A stretch of 64,000 bases of DNA from Trichosphaerium sp. ATCC 40318 (lineage: Eukaryota; Discosea; Flabellinia; Trichosidae), in the NCBI GenBank assembly GCA_038496445.1, contig JALMLS010000391.1, forward strand, positions 1 to 64,000, written 5' to 3'. Positions 23,070 to 34,622 of this stretch are shown piece after piece. The notes beneath the pieces are model-generated. The model was not told where the DNA came from, did not search any database, and saw only the letters and a list, made by a program, of their open reading frames with translations. The first letter of the stretch is position 1, and each line of letters starts with the position of its first letter. Both the position numbers and the translations under genes were made by a program.

Positions 23070-24697
23070 ATGGCCACTCTTCCTGATTATACCGAATTTG
23101 GCATTAAAGTTGAACAAGGAGTACTCAAGGTAGCTATTTAACGTATTTAAGTAAAAAAGATCCTAAAACTGTTTAAAGGTTCTAGATCAAACCAAATTAC
23201 CTAATGAAGAGAACTGGTTGGTTGTTAAGACCATTGAGGACATGTGGAACAATATTAAGCGCTTGAGTGTCAGGTAATTGAGAAAACTACGAAATCCTCT
23301 TTAACATCGTACAATAGAGGCGCACCAATGATTGGATGTTGTGCCGCTATGATTCTAGCTCACGAAGCTGTGCGCATGCACCCAAAAGAGGCAGACATTG
23401 AAAAGCACGCTGCTTACTTAAAGACATCACGCCCAACTGCTGTAAACCTCATGTACGCTTGTGATTTGGTTTCTCAAGTAGGTTGCGAGAAAAAAGACTT
23501 CTCTGCGGCTAATATCGTAAAAATCGCATACGACATCAAAGATAAAGAGCAAGAGATGTGCTCCAAGTAAGTTAATTGTTAAAAAACACTTGTAAAACGA
23601 AGAAAAAAAAGAAAGAAAGCTAACGCTCTTAGGATGGCAAAGTTCGGCGCTTCATTGGTTAAAGAAGGTTTGTACATGGTTTAAATGACAGTTTTTGCTA
23701 AAACACTATCAAAATAGGCGATAACATCTTGACACATTGTAACACTGGCTCACTTGCTACTATTGGTGTTGGTACGACTAAAAACGGTTTAAAATGTTGG
23801 TCACGTGGTGGCTACACGTCTATAAAATTTATTCGTATAGTGTGCCCACGTAGAGTGTTAGTATTGTTTCAAGTGGTGTAGGAACAAAGGGAAACTTTAG
23901 TGAACAAAACTGAATCCCTTTTTATTTTTCTTACTTTTTTGCGAACTTTTTTTAGGAACTACCGACCCTATTTAATTTTTTTTTGGGTTTGTGGTTTGAT
24001 TAATTGTGTTAGGTACTGCCCTTGGTGTAATCCGTGAGTGTCACAAACAAGGGAAAAATATCCACGTGTACGTAGATGAAACACGTCCTTTGCTTCAAGG
24101 CGGTCGTTTGACAACATACGAATTGGAGGTAACAAATCTATAAGAAAAATTGATTTATTGACACCTCCATTAGAAAGAAGGCATTCCTTACACGCTCATC
24201 GCTGATAACATGGCCGGTATGCTCATGTCTCAAGGAAAGATTGACCGCATTTTTGTTGGTGCTGATAGAGTTGCTATCAACGGAGATTTCGCAAACAAAA
24301 TCGGTAAATATTTCTTTTGAATCTTCCAAAATACTTACCCTTTAATAGGCACATACTCTGTTGCTGTATTGGCAAACTACCATAAAGTACCTTTCCATCC
24401 AGTAGCTCCTGTATCTACTATCGATTTTAAATGCCAAACTGGTGCTGATATCCCAATCGAGATGAGAAAACCAGAAGAGGTATCGTCGTCTCAAGAATTA
24501 TTTTCTTTTTTCAAACTAAAATTTAAATACAGGTTCGTGGAGCATTTGGTACAACATGGGCACCTACACAAGCCAAGACATTTAACCCTGCATTTGATGT
24601 AACACCAATGGCACTTGTTGAGAGTATCATTTTGGACTCTGGTATTCATACCAAGGAGATGATTGCAAATGGAAGTCTCAAAAAACTAGCTGAATAA
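23070..24697 (+). CDS. mtnA: Methylthioribose-1-phosphate isomerase
   Basis: Aldose-ketose isomerase of the methionine salvage pathway: converts 5-methylthioribose-1-phosphate to the ribulose form. It belongs to the eIF2B-alpha/MtnA fold. Visible blocks: [15 protein letters not shown] then [11 protein letters not shown] (substrate loop), [15 protein letters not shown] (catalytic Cys), [51 protein letters not shown] (catalytic Asp) and [11 protein letters not shown] near the C-terminus. Length fits about 360 residues. One intron, 23772-24012, is 241 nt and far longer than the others. Start ATG is supported by identity in both duplication arms. Confidence 0.92.
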
Positions 24698-24757
24698 ATC
24701 GGTTTTTTTGTTTCAAGCTAAAACAATGTGTTCCTTTTATTCTCTTTTCTTCTTCTT

Positions 24758-27372
24758 TCAAGACAACTTAAGACGTTCATTCATTTGTACTAAAACTGGC
24801 CAATCTGGATGATTTGTTCCGTGGTGCAACTTCACAAGATGAATAGCATACTCGGTGTGCCTGTAATCCCAAGAAAATTAGCACCAAATAAAAAAATCTA
24901 TCCAAAAACTACTTACGTTTTCGCTTCATCTCTCATTCCTGAGTTGAAAGCTAGTTGTGCTGTACGTACGGACACGTCAACCTAAAGCAAGAAAAGGTCT
25001 TTAGTAAAACCACTAAGCCTGGTAAAATAGATAGCGTACAAGTTCGACTGCGTTTTTATCAAAAATTTCAGAAAGTAATTCACGTGATTGTCGGCATGCT
25101 CCATAAGCTTTTTTCCAATTACTCTTACATGCATACTCATATGCTAATAAGTTATAAGTATCTGCACACCTAGTTATAGTACATACCTAAGGCATCTAAC
25201 AATTTAGCATGAGTCATTGGTTGTAGCTTTGCATGCTTCTCTTGAAGAAAGGCATTCGCTGAACTACAAATATTTGGTATTTCTTCATTGTTATTCTTTA
25301 AGTTCTACAAGGAATTAGTTAATATTGTATTGTCTTTGTATGTACATACGTCTATGAGTTTTTGAGCATACGTCTCTGATACTTCATCTACAATTATAGA
25401 TTGTTCAGATGCTGTGCACGCAGTGCAAGCACATCCGAAGCAATACTTTTCTTTCAAAATCGTCCTTAAGTTTATGTTAAGTTAATTTAGGAATAAATAC
25501 CATACTGTCGCTCTTGCTTAGTGTGACGTCCGTGTCGAGGTCCATAACAGTGGTATACTTCGTCGCCTTTTTGAATAGCCACAGTAGATCGTATAGAGAG
25601 TAGAGTGCCGTTGTAAGTGATAGTAGTATTAGGGTCGCAACTGTGATTTATCATAGCAGTATTGACATACAATCCCGTACCAATACGTTCTTGTACAACT
25701 TCTAATTAATCATTTTAGATCATATTCATTGAAAACAGATTGTCACATACCAGTGACACTTTGTTTATTATCATATAAGCTCTCCCAAGGTCTTGTATCT
25801 CTAGATGTTACAATAGCCTATTAAAAAGGTGTAAGCTGTCATACCGAACTAAAATTGCTGTACGTTTACTGAGAGCGCACAGAGGACAGTTACAACTTTC
25901 TATAGATTACAAGTTAAAAAGGTCAACAACGTAATGGTGGTGTAACTCACTGTAACATCAAATCGTCCTGGGAAAGCTTGAGAGAGCAAACTGGCGTTAA
26001 CTATGTGCTTTGCAAGTTCGGCATTTGTAATATCATTTATATGAGACTCTAAAGGAGATACAACGCTCTCATAGCCCTAAACAACTTGTCAACTAAATAT
26101 ATTGATTCTTCACAAACCTCTTTAAGCATTATCTGCGATGCCAGTACTAGGCTATGTGGAGCTTCCTTATTGAAAATAGTACAAGACACTATTTCTTCAA
26201 ACTGTTTATGTCTTTTGGTCCATTGATCGTAGCAATCAGTAGTGCAAAAACATACTGTACACGACAGTTGATGAGGAATAAAATCATCACTAAGAACATA
26301 AATAAAAAGAGATGATAGGGATGTATGTACTTCTGAAGCAAGTCCGTCCCGCAGTTATGACATGTTCTGTACATTGCTGAATTTAGTGGAACCCATGAAA
26401 TAGGTTGTTCTTTTATTATTTGCTCGCTTGCACGAACGAATGTTTTGGCTTGAATACCTCTATTCTTGTTCTCTACACTTGTGACATGCACTGTACATAG
26501 TTAAAATGATATTTTTGTGCAACACAATAAAGAAGGGGGTGGTACCTTTGTCGTTCATTTCAATTGTGATACTGTCTCTATCAAAACTGGTTGCTGTTTT
26601 TGGTGTTTTGAACGATATGGTGGATTTTAGTATGTCTTTTGTTACTGGTAATTTCCTTCCTTTATTCTTACACAGAGTCTCAAGAGATTCCCATGCTTTT
26701 TCAGCAATTTCTTTTTCTCCTGTAACAGCAATGAGAAAAAAACAAGAAAAAAATGCTCTAAACCAAAATTAAAGGATACCGTACCAAGTGCAACATGTGC
26801 CTTTATTTTTCTTACTGACAATGCCAAGCGAGTCCTTAAAGGACAAAAGGGAGATGCCAATGCCCTATCACATGCAATAACGCACCTGGCCATAAATTTA
26901 AGCTGAAACCTAGTTGCTACTAATCAATGTAATGAACTCTTTCTAACACTTCATTGACGCACCAAACAGCAGATCTGTTACCGTACAATGTTGGTTCTAT
27001 ATCTTTTGGAGCGTAACAGAGCGCCTAGAGAGTGTAACTAACCATGGTAACAACGTTTGACGACCTTGTTGTAATAATTCAGCGCTTTTGAAAACTGCCT
27101 TGATTTGTACTGTTTATTGCCTTGAGTTTTAAACTCTAAAGCGACTAAAGGCAGTTTGATAAGCAATTGTTCTAAATGAATCTGTACATACTGTTTTCTG
27201 ATTTAGACTCCATTGTAGCGTATTTCGACGCCAAATCAACGCATTTTACGCTCTCAGCGAGTGAATTAATCTTCTCATTTCTATTTTCTTTCGTCGATTG
27301 CGTAAGCGCCTTCAACACAGTCTCTACAGCATAATGACGGGCTTTTTCTGTTTCTTCCTGAGAAAACGACAT
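24758..27372 (-). CDS. SMYD4-like TPR/SET/MYND protein
   Basis: Lysine methyltransferase-like protein of the SMYD group. From the start at 27372 (MSFSQEETEKARHYAVETVL): a TPR helix pair (QGNKQYKSRQFSKALNYYNK, then PTLYGNRSAVW), the first part of a SET domain (NRGIQAKTFVRASEQIIKEQ), a MYND zinc finger (CTVCFCTTDCYDQW plus His/Cys), the SET core NHSCDPNTTITYNG with KGDEVYHCYG, a post-SET cysteine cluster (FGCACTACTA), and a C-terminal TPR-like tail ending LKLS-stop. TPR before SET is the SMYD4 order. SAM binding and substrate are inferred from family. A GTG-preceded ATG 54 nt upstream is less likely because no ATG precedes it in frame. Confidence 0.82.
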
Positions 27373-27504
27373 ATGGGAGTTTTTATTTATAAAGTGAGCC
27401 ACTACTGCCGGGGTAGTGATGTATTGCGTGTCACTAGAGTTCAAAGAATCGAGTTTGACTTTTTATCCGTTTCATTGTGTACTGTACAGCACCCGCTTTA
27501 TCGT

Positions 27505-28981
27505 ATGAACGCCGCCCCGCCACCAGTAACGACAGACTCGTTCCATTCTCGTGTACAGGTCCAAGCCATACCAAAACCGCTTAGTCCAGCTTTTCCACGC
27601 CCACAGCGCTTTGCAGAGATAACCTTGATAGGTTCTGCAGGTACGTTTATTCAAATTAGCGTGTCGACACTAACAAGGTGTCAGAATGCCCTTTTTCACA
27701 AAGCACGGCGATGGCGCTCTTTCTTACACATCATCAACGATTTAGTTTTCTACAAATACGCCTTCGTGACCAAGCGAATAGATATACACATAACTACAAA
27801 CCAGAATGGTACGAAACTAGTTGGCGCCAATTTGGTAACATTCCTTTCAATCTAAATTGCGATAAAACCTTCGTCAACCGCACCTCTACGCATGGCAGTA
27901 ACGTTGACAGCGCTAAACGATTTTTTATTGACCACAACGCGATTTTGCGTTTTACAAAACCGTTTAATGAAAACATAGGTTATTCTCCATAGCTCCCACA
28001 GGCGAACTACCAGTCCTTATTCACGATAATATAACTCTCTGTGGTACCACTGCTTGTAACATGCATATAGAACAGTTATGCTTCAAAGACGTGCAACAAG
28101 AGCACCCTTACAACCCAGCAAGCCATCGTGCGTAAAAAACTTGTCACTCAAAAAAAAGAAAGAAAACTCACCTCAAAATAGAACAGTGGATCCAATTTTG
28201 TCAATCTCAGGTATTGTCTTTTTACTCGCTTCATTCCTATTCTTGACGTTATATGTTATACCTCCTAAGACATGTTATTTATTTAGATAGTACCTTTATT
28301 CTTTAAAATCCTTCAGTGTCGTACAGATCCTAAACTATCACAACTGAAGGAACAGTTATTGTATAATTTAAAAGTAGCAAACTGTTTTTTTGCTTCAAAA
28401 AAACAAGAAAGTAAAAGTAATACACCGTACCTACTTGGTACATGGATATCTATGGTATGTGTAGATTATATAAGCTTAGTATCGTTCATGCAAATCACCA
28501 TGACTGTCTGTGCTAACGTGATTTTTTGTTTAGGCTGATATTTTTTGGCTTCCATTTTATTACAGAATAATATACGTCCTTGGTGAATTAAGAGACTTTA
28601 AGATACCTCATACTGATGAATATGAATTTTTGACATACTGGTTTAATAATGTTATACATGCAACATGCTTTAAGTGGTCATTATTTGGAGGTACATGCGC
28701 AACTTGATGATTCGCAAAACTGATAAAACTAACTTTCTTGTTTTTTCGTATAGATGAAAAAGATTACAGAGCACTTCTTATAAAAGCTTATAAACCTATT
28801 GCTGATGGAACATATAAAATTGACGATATGTTAAAGACTAGGGTTCATATTAGTACAAAACAAGTTGTACCTGCAGTATGCCCGTCTTATTTTTTGTGAA
28901 AAGAACAAAACAATGTACAACAAAAAAAATAGTATGAAAAAACTTTAGAAAGAAAACAACACTCTTCCTTGTATTAAATAA
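27505..28981 (+). CDS. Glutathione S-transferase-like protein (CPFSQ type)
   Basis: After a proline-rich lead (MNAAPPPVTTDSFHSR) comes a thioredoxin-fold start, EITLIGSAE-CPFSQSTAMALFL when the first intron is removed, matching the CPF-x-Q active site of omega/CLIC/DHAR-type GSTs. GELPVLIHDN follows (the cis-proline strand). The C-terminal helical domain contains MADIFWLPFYYRIIYVLGEL (cf. ADI-x-PF-R) and FLTYWFNNV. The last exon probably reads KENNTLPCIK-stop. The product would be a glutathione-dependent thiol transferase or redox sensor. Exon joins in the middle (27.85-28.00 kb) are the least certain. Confidence 0.65.
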
Positions 28982-29260
28982 ATTTTTGAAGATATTTTAC
29001 TCTCTAATAATGCTTTTTGTTATGATAAATGAACAAACCAAGGAATACCAATGTAGCGGTTGAAAAAACTGTACAAACAAACTTTGGTTTTGCCAGTCAA
29101 AATCAACTAAAAAAAAAGAGTTTACAGTTTTCATATTCACGATCAGTCGCTTCTTCAATCACTAATTAAACTTAAAGCTATGCACAGCATATACAGTTAT
29201 TATTAAGGTAAACTTTTAGGATCAAGTGACATGTGTAACCAATAACTGAAAATTTTTTCT

Positions 29261-29992
29261 TTATTTTTTTCCTTTGTGTTTTTTTGCTACAACATCAAAG
29301 TATAAATCTTTCTCATTATCTAATAAGTACTTTCCTACATCTTCACTAAACCAATCAAGTTTTACCATTTCATCAACAATACTCTTCTTTTCATCCACGC
29401 TTGTAGAAGCATGCATAGAAGATAGCTTAGCTCTTATCTTTGTTGAAGATAGTTCTGACAGCTCTTCCTCTACAAATATTATTCGATGCCTGTCTTCAGG
29501 TGGTGTATCAGGTCCAGGCTCTTTAGGATTTCCAAACTCACTCTTCAACCTCTCTGTATCTCCTTTTCTTGCAATCATAACAAAATTAAACTTTTTGTTC
29601 AGTCTTGCCTTGTGAGGCTTTGAACGATCACCTCCTGTTACTATAACCTTTGTTACTACTCCGTGCTCCTTATACACTTCACGTTGATGGAATTTGAGGC
29701 ATGCGTTTGCGCTACCAAAGGTTTTTTTGAGAGGAATAATCCAAGGGTCATTTTGGGTCAACAGTCTACACATTTCTAGTCTGTGGTCTCCTTTCATTGC
29801 CTGGCCCTTTAATTTACTTTTTACGTATCCATCTGGTGCTGTAGCAAGGTAGCCGAATAGAACGCATCCAGTTCCAAAGTGTTCTTCCAAAGCCTTTCTT
29901 GCTGTCTTTAATGTCTGTAAATGAGTTGTGTGAACAGGATTAAACGCTCCGCCAATAGATAATATGAATTTACGCTTTGTTGCTTCGCACAT
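29261..29992 (-). CDS. Nicotinamide-nucleotide adenylyltransferase-like protein
   Basis: Single uninterrupted 243-codon frame. The nucleotidyltransferase (HxGH-superfamily) motif appears as SIGGAFNPVHTTH, and the C-terminal motif as LSSTKIRAKL (SSTxxR), together defining the NMNAT/NadD fold that adenylates nicotinamide or nicotinate mononucleotide. KVIVTGGDRSK corresponds to the central beta strand. Unlike almost every other gene here it has no intron, which suggests retrocopy or horizontal acquisition. Substrate may differ from NMN, since the linker is longer and charged (EEELSELS). Confidence 0.82.
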   Translation of the reverse strand: MCEATKRKFILSIGGAFNPVHTTHLQTLKTARKALEEHFGTGCVLFGYLATAPDGYVKSKLKGQAMKGDHRLEMCRLLTQNDPWIIPLKKTFGSANACLKFHQREVYKEHGVVTKVIVTGGDRSKPHKARLNKKFNFVMIARKGDTERLKSEFGNPKEPGPDTPPEDRHRIIFVEEELSELSSTKIRAKLSSMHASTSVDEKKSIVDEMVKLDWFSEDVGKYLLDNEKDLYFDVVAKKHKGKK

Positions 29993-30454
29993 TGTAGATA
30001 TTTACTTGAACTGAACTTAAAACTGTAATAGTGGTGATGTGGCACTTGAGATTCTATTAAAAAGTGTCGAAAAGTTCAATGAAACAGAAATCGTCACGAC
30101 TGACACCTTTTTTACGGGTCAAACTTGGGACCACCAAATCAATCCCACAACGTTTGTCGTAACCATGGCCTGGCTCTAATTACGTATGTAGTTGTTGAAA
30201 AACATGACCTAGTACCTATTCAAGGTGCATGAACGGCTCCCACTCAAGGTCAGTAAGAAATCACGTGAAGTTGTGCACTACTTTGTTTGAAAATCACAGG
30301 TTAGATTTTATGACTGGACTTGTGGGGTGATCAATCATCAGCTACAAACTTTAACAGTGCAATAAACTAGGTCCTTTACGGAGGATTCACTTTATAGTAG
30401 TACAGATTATTATTTGGTTACTTTTACAATTATGTTTACGAAATACAGGAGTTC
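29993..30454. other. Intergenic, no gene recognised
   Basis: Promoter-side space of the NMNAT-like gene on the minus strand and 3-prime side of the next gene. Nothing recognisable apart from one CACGTG palindrome near 30263. Confidence 0.45.
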
Positions 30455-31092
30455 TTAAGAAGTTGGAGTTGGGGTAAATTCTCTTACTCTCAATAGCTCT
30501 GGTGGTTCTTCCAACAGCAATCTCGGTAATTGATAGGATCCGTTGATGTGCATTGTAGGTATAACAGCTAGTATTGAGCGAATTGAAGGTAGTACTGTTC
30601 CAGATGGACGAGGTACAGGTTGAAGGTATGTCCCCGGTTTTGGACCTCCGTATATTTTGTCTCTTCTCTTCTTAAACGAAGGGACGTGTACGCCAAACGT
30701 GACATTATGGGGAGTGTTATCATGGAGTTTTCTAAGGGAATCACATGTTGTGCTTGTCACGTATGTTTCATAACCAATTCGTGTATTTTGACGACCAGAA
30801 GAAGGTTTCTTCGCTGTAAGTCTTGGTAGCTCTTTTCTCCTTCTTGTTTTAGTAGTTGCCTAAATAGATAGTTAATTTAACCCAACTAGTTCAGAAGGTA
30901 CTTTCAATAAGCGGAGTAGGTTTTCAACAAATTGTAAGGTTGTACAATTGGAAAATATTGATGAGCTTGCGGACGTTTAGGTACCTTTGTTTTAAAGACT
31001 GGTTTGTTTAGAATTTGCGATTTTGACCTTTTCGCAGATAGACCAACTAGTGTTGCTACAGCAAATACTTCGCTTGTATGAAGGGATTGCAT
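30455..31092 (-). CDS. Basic proline-rich hypothetical protein
   Basis: Two exons: MQSLHTSEVFAVATLVGLSA with a basic stretch (KRSKSQ, KVPKRP), then after a short intron ATTKTRRRKELPRL through KKRRDKIYGGPKPGTYLQPV to FTPTPTS-stop. About 190 residues, rich in Lys/Arg/Pro, with several nuclear-localisation-like clusters. No known domain. The donor of the single intron near 30900-30930 is ambiguous. Confidence 0.45.
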
Positions 31093-31101
31093 TATAAAGA
31101 G

Positions 31102-31409
31102 ATGATGTTAAAGTTGTTGGGAGTGTAGTTTTTTGTAGGAGTGTTCATTTTCTATTTAGTTTTTTTTTGTACAGATTGAACCTGTATGTCCGTGTGGAAC
31201 TACTGTTCGTGTTAACTGGTTTGGTTTGCGTCTATGCTATCTTCCTATTGAATACAGTAACGGCTATTTATGACAATACTCCATCAATCATGATCACACC
31301 ACAACATTACGAGCGTGGCTATTACTTGGAGTTATTTGAAACGTTTTGTGAAAGCCCGCGGAGAAAGCAAAAAACGCTTGTCACACGTGATATGTTAAAC
31401 CATATTTAA
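31102..31409 (+). CDS. Possible small membrane protein
   Basis: Possible two-exon gene: MMLKLLG, a short intron closing with TTTTTTGTACAG near 31172, then LNLYVRVELLFVLTGLVCVY, which looks like a transmembrane helix, and a polar tail ending LNHI-stop. No homology recognised. It could be chance. Confidence 0.25.
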
Positions 31410-32029
31410 CAATTTTGGACTGTTATACTCCGCTTTAGGGTTGAAAGTTAATACCCTCTCTTTAGTGTTATTTTAGTCCCTTTTTGATGTTGGATGTGTT
31501 CCGCAAAAGGTCAGTCTTTTTTTTGAAGATCATATACTGTCTTCTAATGTTTAAACAGCTGTACTGAAATATACGGAAAAGAAGGCTGTACGGAGTTTGT
31601 AATGACTTTGTGTGAACCAGCACACATTATTTCTCTCGAGGTCAAAGATTTTTTGGCTGAATAGAAGAAGCTTCTCACAGGAACTTTCGTAATAGCAAAA
31701 GGTTGAACGGTAGCGAAAACACAAGTTACTATCACGTGATTCAGAAAACAATGGTAGCTGATGTAAACGACTGTACAGAGGTTCTTCATTGACTCAAGTA
31801 AGCTAGTAGTGTTGCACGTTTACCAATGAAAAAAACAAAAATAAGCTCATACCGTTCAACTAGTTAGTTACAGTACGGTATTGTACACTGTAGTACTTAT
31901 TAAAATGTTAGGAGGAAAAGGTAAACAATTACAAAACAGTAACACGGTTTTTTTAGTAAAAAAGGGTTTATTTTTCACTTTAAATAACAATAAGGAGGTC
32001 GTCCTCCAACACCTTTTTTTGGATATTTT
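31410..32029. other. Intergenic; start of duplicated segment near 31918
   Basis: No gene. From about 31918 (GGTAAACAATTACAAAACAG) the sequence matches 47430 onward, marking the 3-prime edge of the duplicated vWA segment. Confidence 0.5.
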
Positions 32030-34210
32030 TTAGTACTCCATATCCATGTCGTACGCTTCATCTGATTCACATTCTGAATCTGAATCTTCACCTATTTTTT
32101 ATTCATTAGCTTTATTGCAATTTATTCTGAAATATTATGTGTACCATCAAAGTATCCACCCTCCCAATCAGCACATTCCATTTGTGCTTCATACTTTACT
32201 TTTTTCGCAATTCTTTTTGTATTTTTATTCGATTTCATATCCTCAAGCTGTTCTTTGCCCTTTTTAATTAATTCAACTACAGCTCCTTTATCATCCTGTA
32301 ATACATAAAGTCAGTAAATTATGTTTTATAATGTTGTGAGAAGATAATAAGAAAAAAAAAGAACATGTTTTTTAGTCAACTGTTTACAATTGAAAGAACG
32401 GCATGTTTGTACCTTATCTTTTACACGTTCTAGCAATGTAATAACGGCCTGTTTTTGCTCTATTGCTTTGTCTTTCTGTCCTTTTTCAAGCAATTCAGCA
32501 ATCAGTTTATTCTGAAAGTAGCAAGTGTTAATTACACAAAATCTTGAATAACACTCATAAGCGTACCAGCATTGCAGCTTCTTTGATTGCAACAGCTACC
32601 AATACTTCGCCATCCATATCTGTAAGTTTTTTTCGGTCCGTTGATGGTGTAAGTTGAAGGTGACCAGTCACAGTTTTAGTTGTATATTGTTGTTCCTATT
32701 AACAGACCTGTGAGCATGGCGACTTTTTACAAAAGAAAATGTTGACTATTGGCGTTATGTGTACCTTTCCTGATGCTAGTACTTCGTACGATAGCTTCCA
32801 AGATATCACCATAAACGACTCTTCACCTTTAGGACATTCAGTCTCACATTCTACAAGAATACGTGTTGTATCATTCGCCATTAAATCACCAAGTTGAATA
32901 GCTGGAATCATACAAAGTAAGTAAAAGTCAATGATGAACACGTGAAGATTGTCACGTGATGTGAGTTAGAAAAGCCGTACCTGATGGTTTATCGTCTTTT
33001 CCCCATACTTTAGTTATTTGAGTTCCTTTGGCAGCTGTGAGGTTCAACACAGCGCTGATACCTTTAAGCTCAAGTAATCCATGAATTGCTTTCGAAATTC
33101 CTTGTTGGATAGATATTGGTGAGCTTAAGAACATGTAGTGACCGCCACCGTGTGCAGCAATAGCCTATGACATTTTAGCTCGGGAATTATAAACTAGGTA
33201 CACATTACCATCATCATTTTCTCATCAAAATCGCTTCCAATACCAAACGCAGAAGTCTTCAAAAATAATTAGAAAAAAAAACATTTGAAGCAAAAAAGCC
33301 TTACTGTGACGCCTTGGTCTGCCATCTTTACAACTATTTCAGATACCTTATCTATACTTTTAATACCTTCATTTGCAAGGCCATCAGAAAACAAGAAAAT
33401 ACGCTTAATGGCTCCATTTTTGGTCTTGTGTTTTTGAAGTAAATCAAATCCACGTTGTAGCTATTTTAAAAAAACGTTAGCGCTTGACTTCTTTCACGTG
33501 ATTCCGAAAAAAAGAACGTACTCCTCCAGAGAGGTTAGTACAGCCTTCTGTTTGTATATCTTTCACATCTTGTTTGAGGTATTCTTTGTCTGATAAATCA
33601 TCATCTGTACAAAAAAATTAAGTAAGTTTCGCAACCTATTTTTATCTTACGTTCAACGATTGTTGTTACTTTAGATCCATAGGCGACAATTGTCAATTTA
33701 TCCTGTGTAACGCTGTTAGTGATATAGTATAGATGCGCTTGAGGCATACTTTACCGGGTTCCAGATGTTTTATCACTTTTTTCAACGCTTTCTTTGCGAA
33801 ATGTAGTTTACTACCGTCCATTGATCCAGAACGATCCAAAACAACCGCCAGTTCCTTTGGCAAGTCAGTTTCAGACACCAATTCGGTCTACGTTATATTT
33901 TAAACCGTACAATGGGCGCTCTGACTGCTGAGTTCTCGTTTTTTGACGTAATAACCTTCAAAGCGCAGTTCCATGTTGAGGTACGTTTTGCTTTTATAAA
34001 CGCGCATGCAGGTGCCGCAACGACACTGACGGGTTCTGTTGGGGTTGCAGGATTGTTAGGAGTTGCTGCCATGATGTATAGTATGAGATTTTAATGGTTT
34101 TGAGTTCGCGAACCAAAACCAACAACCAACTATTTTTCAATGAACGTAAAAAAAGTAAAATTATTAGCTAAACAATGCCATAACAAGAAAACGCTAAGTC
34201 ATTGGTAAGC
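31918..34210. repeat. Direct duplication copy A (vWA gene segment)
   Basis: Closely similar and co-oriented with 47430-49725, including both flanks of the vWA gene. Introns have diverged more than exons. Confidence 0.85.
32030..34072 (-). pseudogene. vWA-domain protein, copy A (frameshifted)
   Basis: Multi-exon gene with von Willebrand factor A domain: VVLDRSGSMDGSKLHFAKKA (MIDAS DxSxS), LTIVAYGSKV, RIFLFSDGLANEG and TSAFGIGSDFDEKMM, then a beta-rich part (ISWKLSYEVLASGK), a coiled helix (LLEKGQKDKAIEQKQAVITL) and an acidic tail after the last intron (EDSDSE...DMDMEY-stop). Such proteins bind divalent metal and partners through the MIDAS site. Compared with copy B there is one extra base near 33887 (GGTCT versus GGCT), which shifts the frame just before the vWA domain. 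Unless that is a sequencing error, this copy is broken. Confidence 0.7.
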
Positions 34211-34622
34211 TTATAATGCACTCAACTTTTACATTCAATGACTACATGTAACATGTAGTCTTTCTTCAGCTTGTGGATCATGATGCATTGATATTCTTAC
34301 AGCCACTTCATCTTATGCAATCAATGCAAGTGTTTTTCATTTTGCTGTATGTCTGACACTTGACATCCAAATATTGTTGTATCCTACAACATGATGTATA
34401 ACATCAGCAATAGTAATGTCTACTAACCGATTAAACTTGTTTTTGATAGTCACGTGCGCTAGGATTTTTCAAGAAAAGTCAGTGTTGAGCACCAACTTCA
34501 AAGGCGTTCCGTTGACCAAAATCTCATACGGTTTTAACCACGTCACTTCGAAATCACTGAATCTCTCTTAGTAGTCCACAGTATGTTGTCATAGCCGCAA
34601 TTGAAGTTTGTAATTAGCCACA
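34073..34622. other. Intergenic, no gene recognised
   Basis: Divergent promoter space between the vWA gene and the Hsp70 gene. Duplicated sequence fades near 34210. A CACGTG lies near 34452. No reading frame of note. Confidence 0.45.

Larger units (their letters stand above)
19115..23102. repeat. Right arm of large inverted duplication
   Basis: Reverse-complement counterpart of 1-4010. It carries intact-looking 3-beta-HSD-like and F-box-like genes and joins directly to the complete mtnA gene. The whole piggyBac element lies at its inner edge. This is therefore the better-preserved arm and probably the ancestral location (inference). Confidence 0.92.

Noticed and set aside
27298-27855. Long open frame of 185 codons
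   Set aside because: It starts antisense to SMYD4-like exons and only part of it (from 27505) is coding; the middle changes frame at an intron of the GST-like gene.
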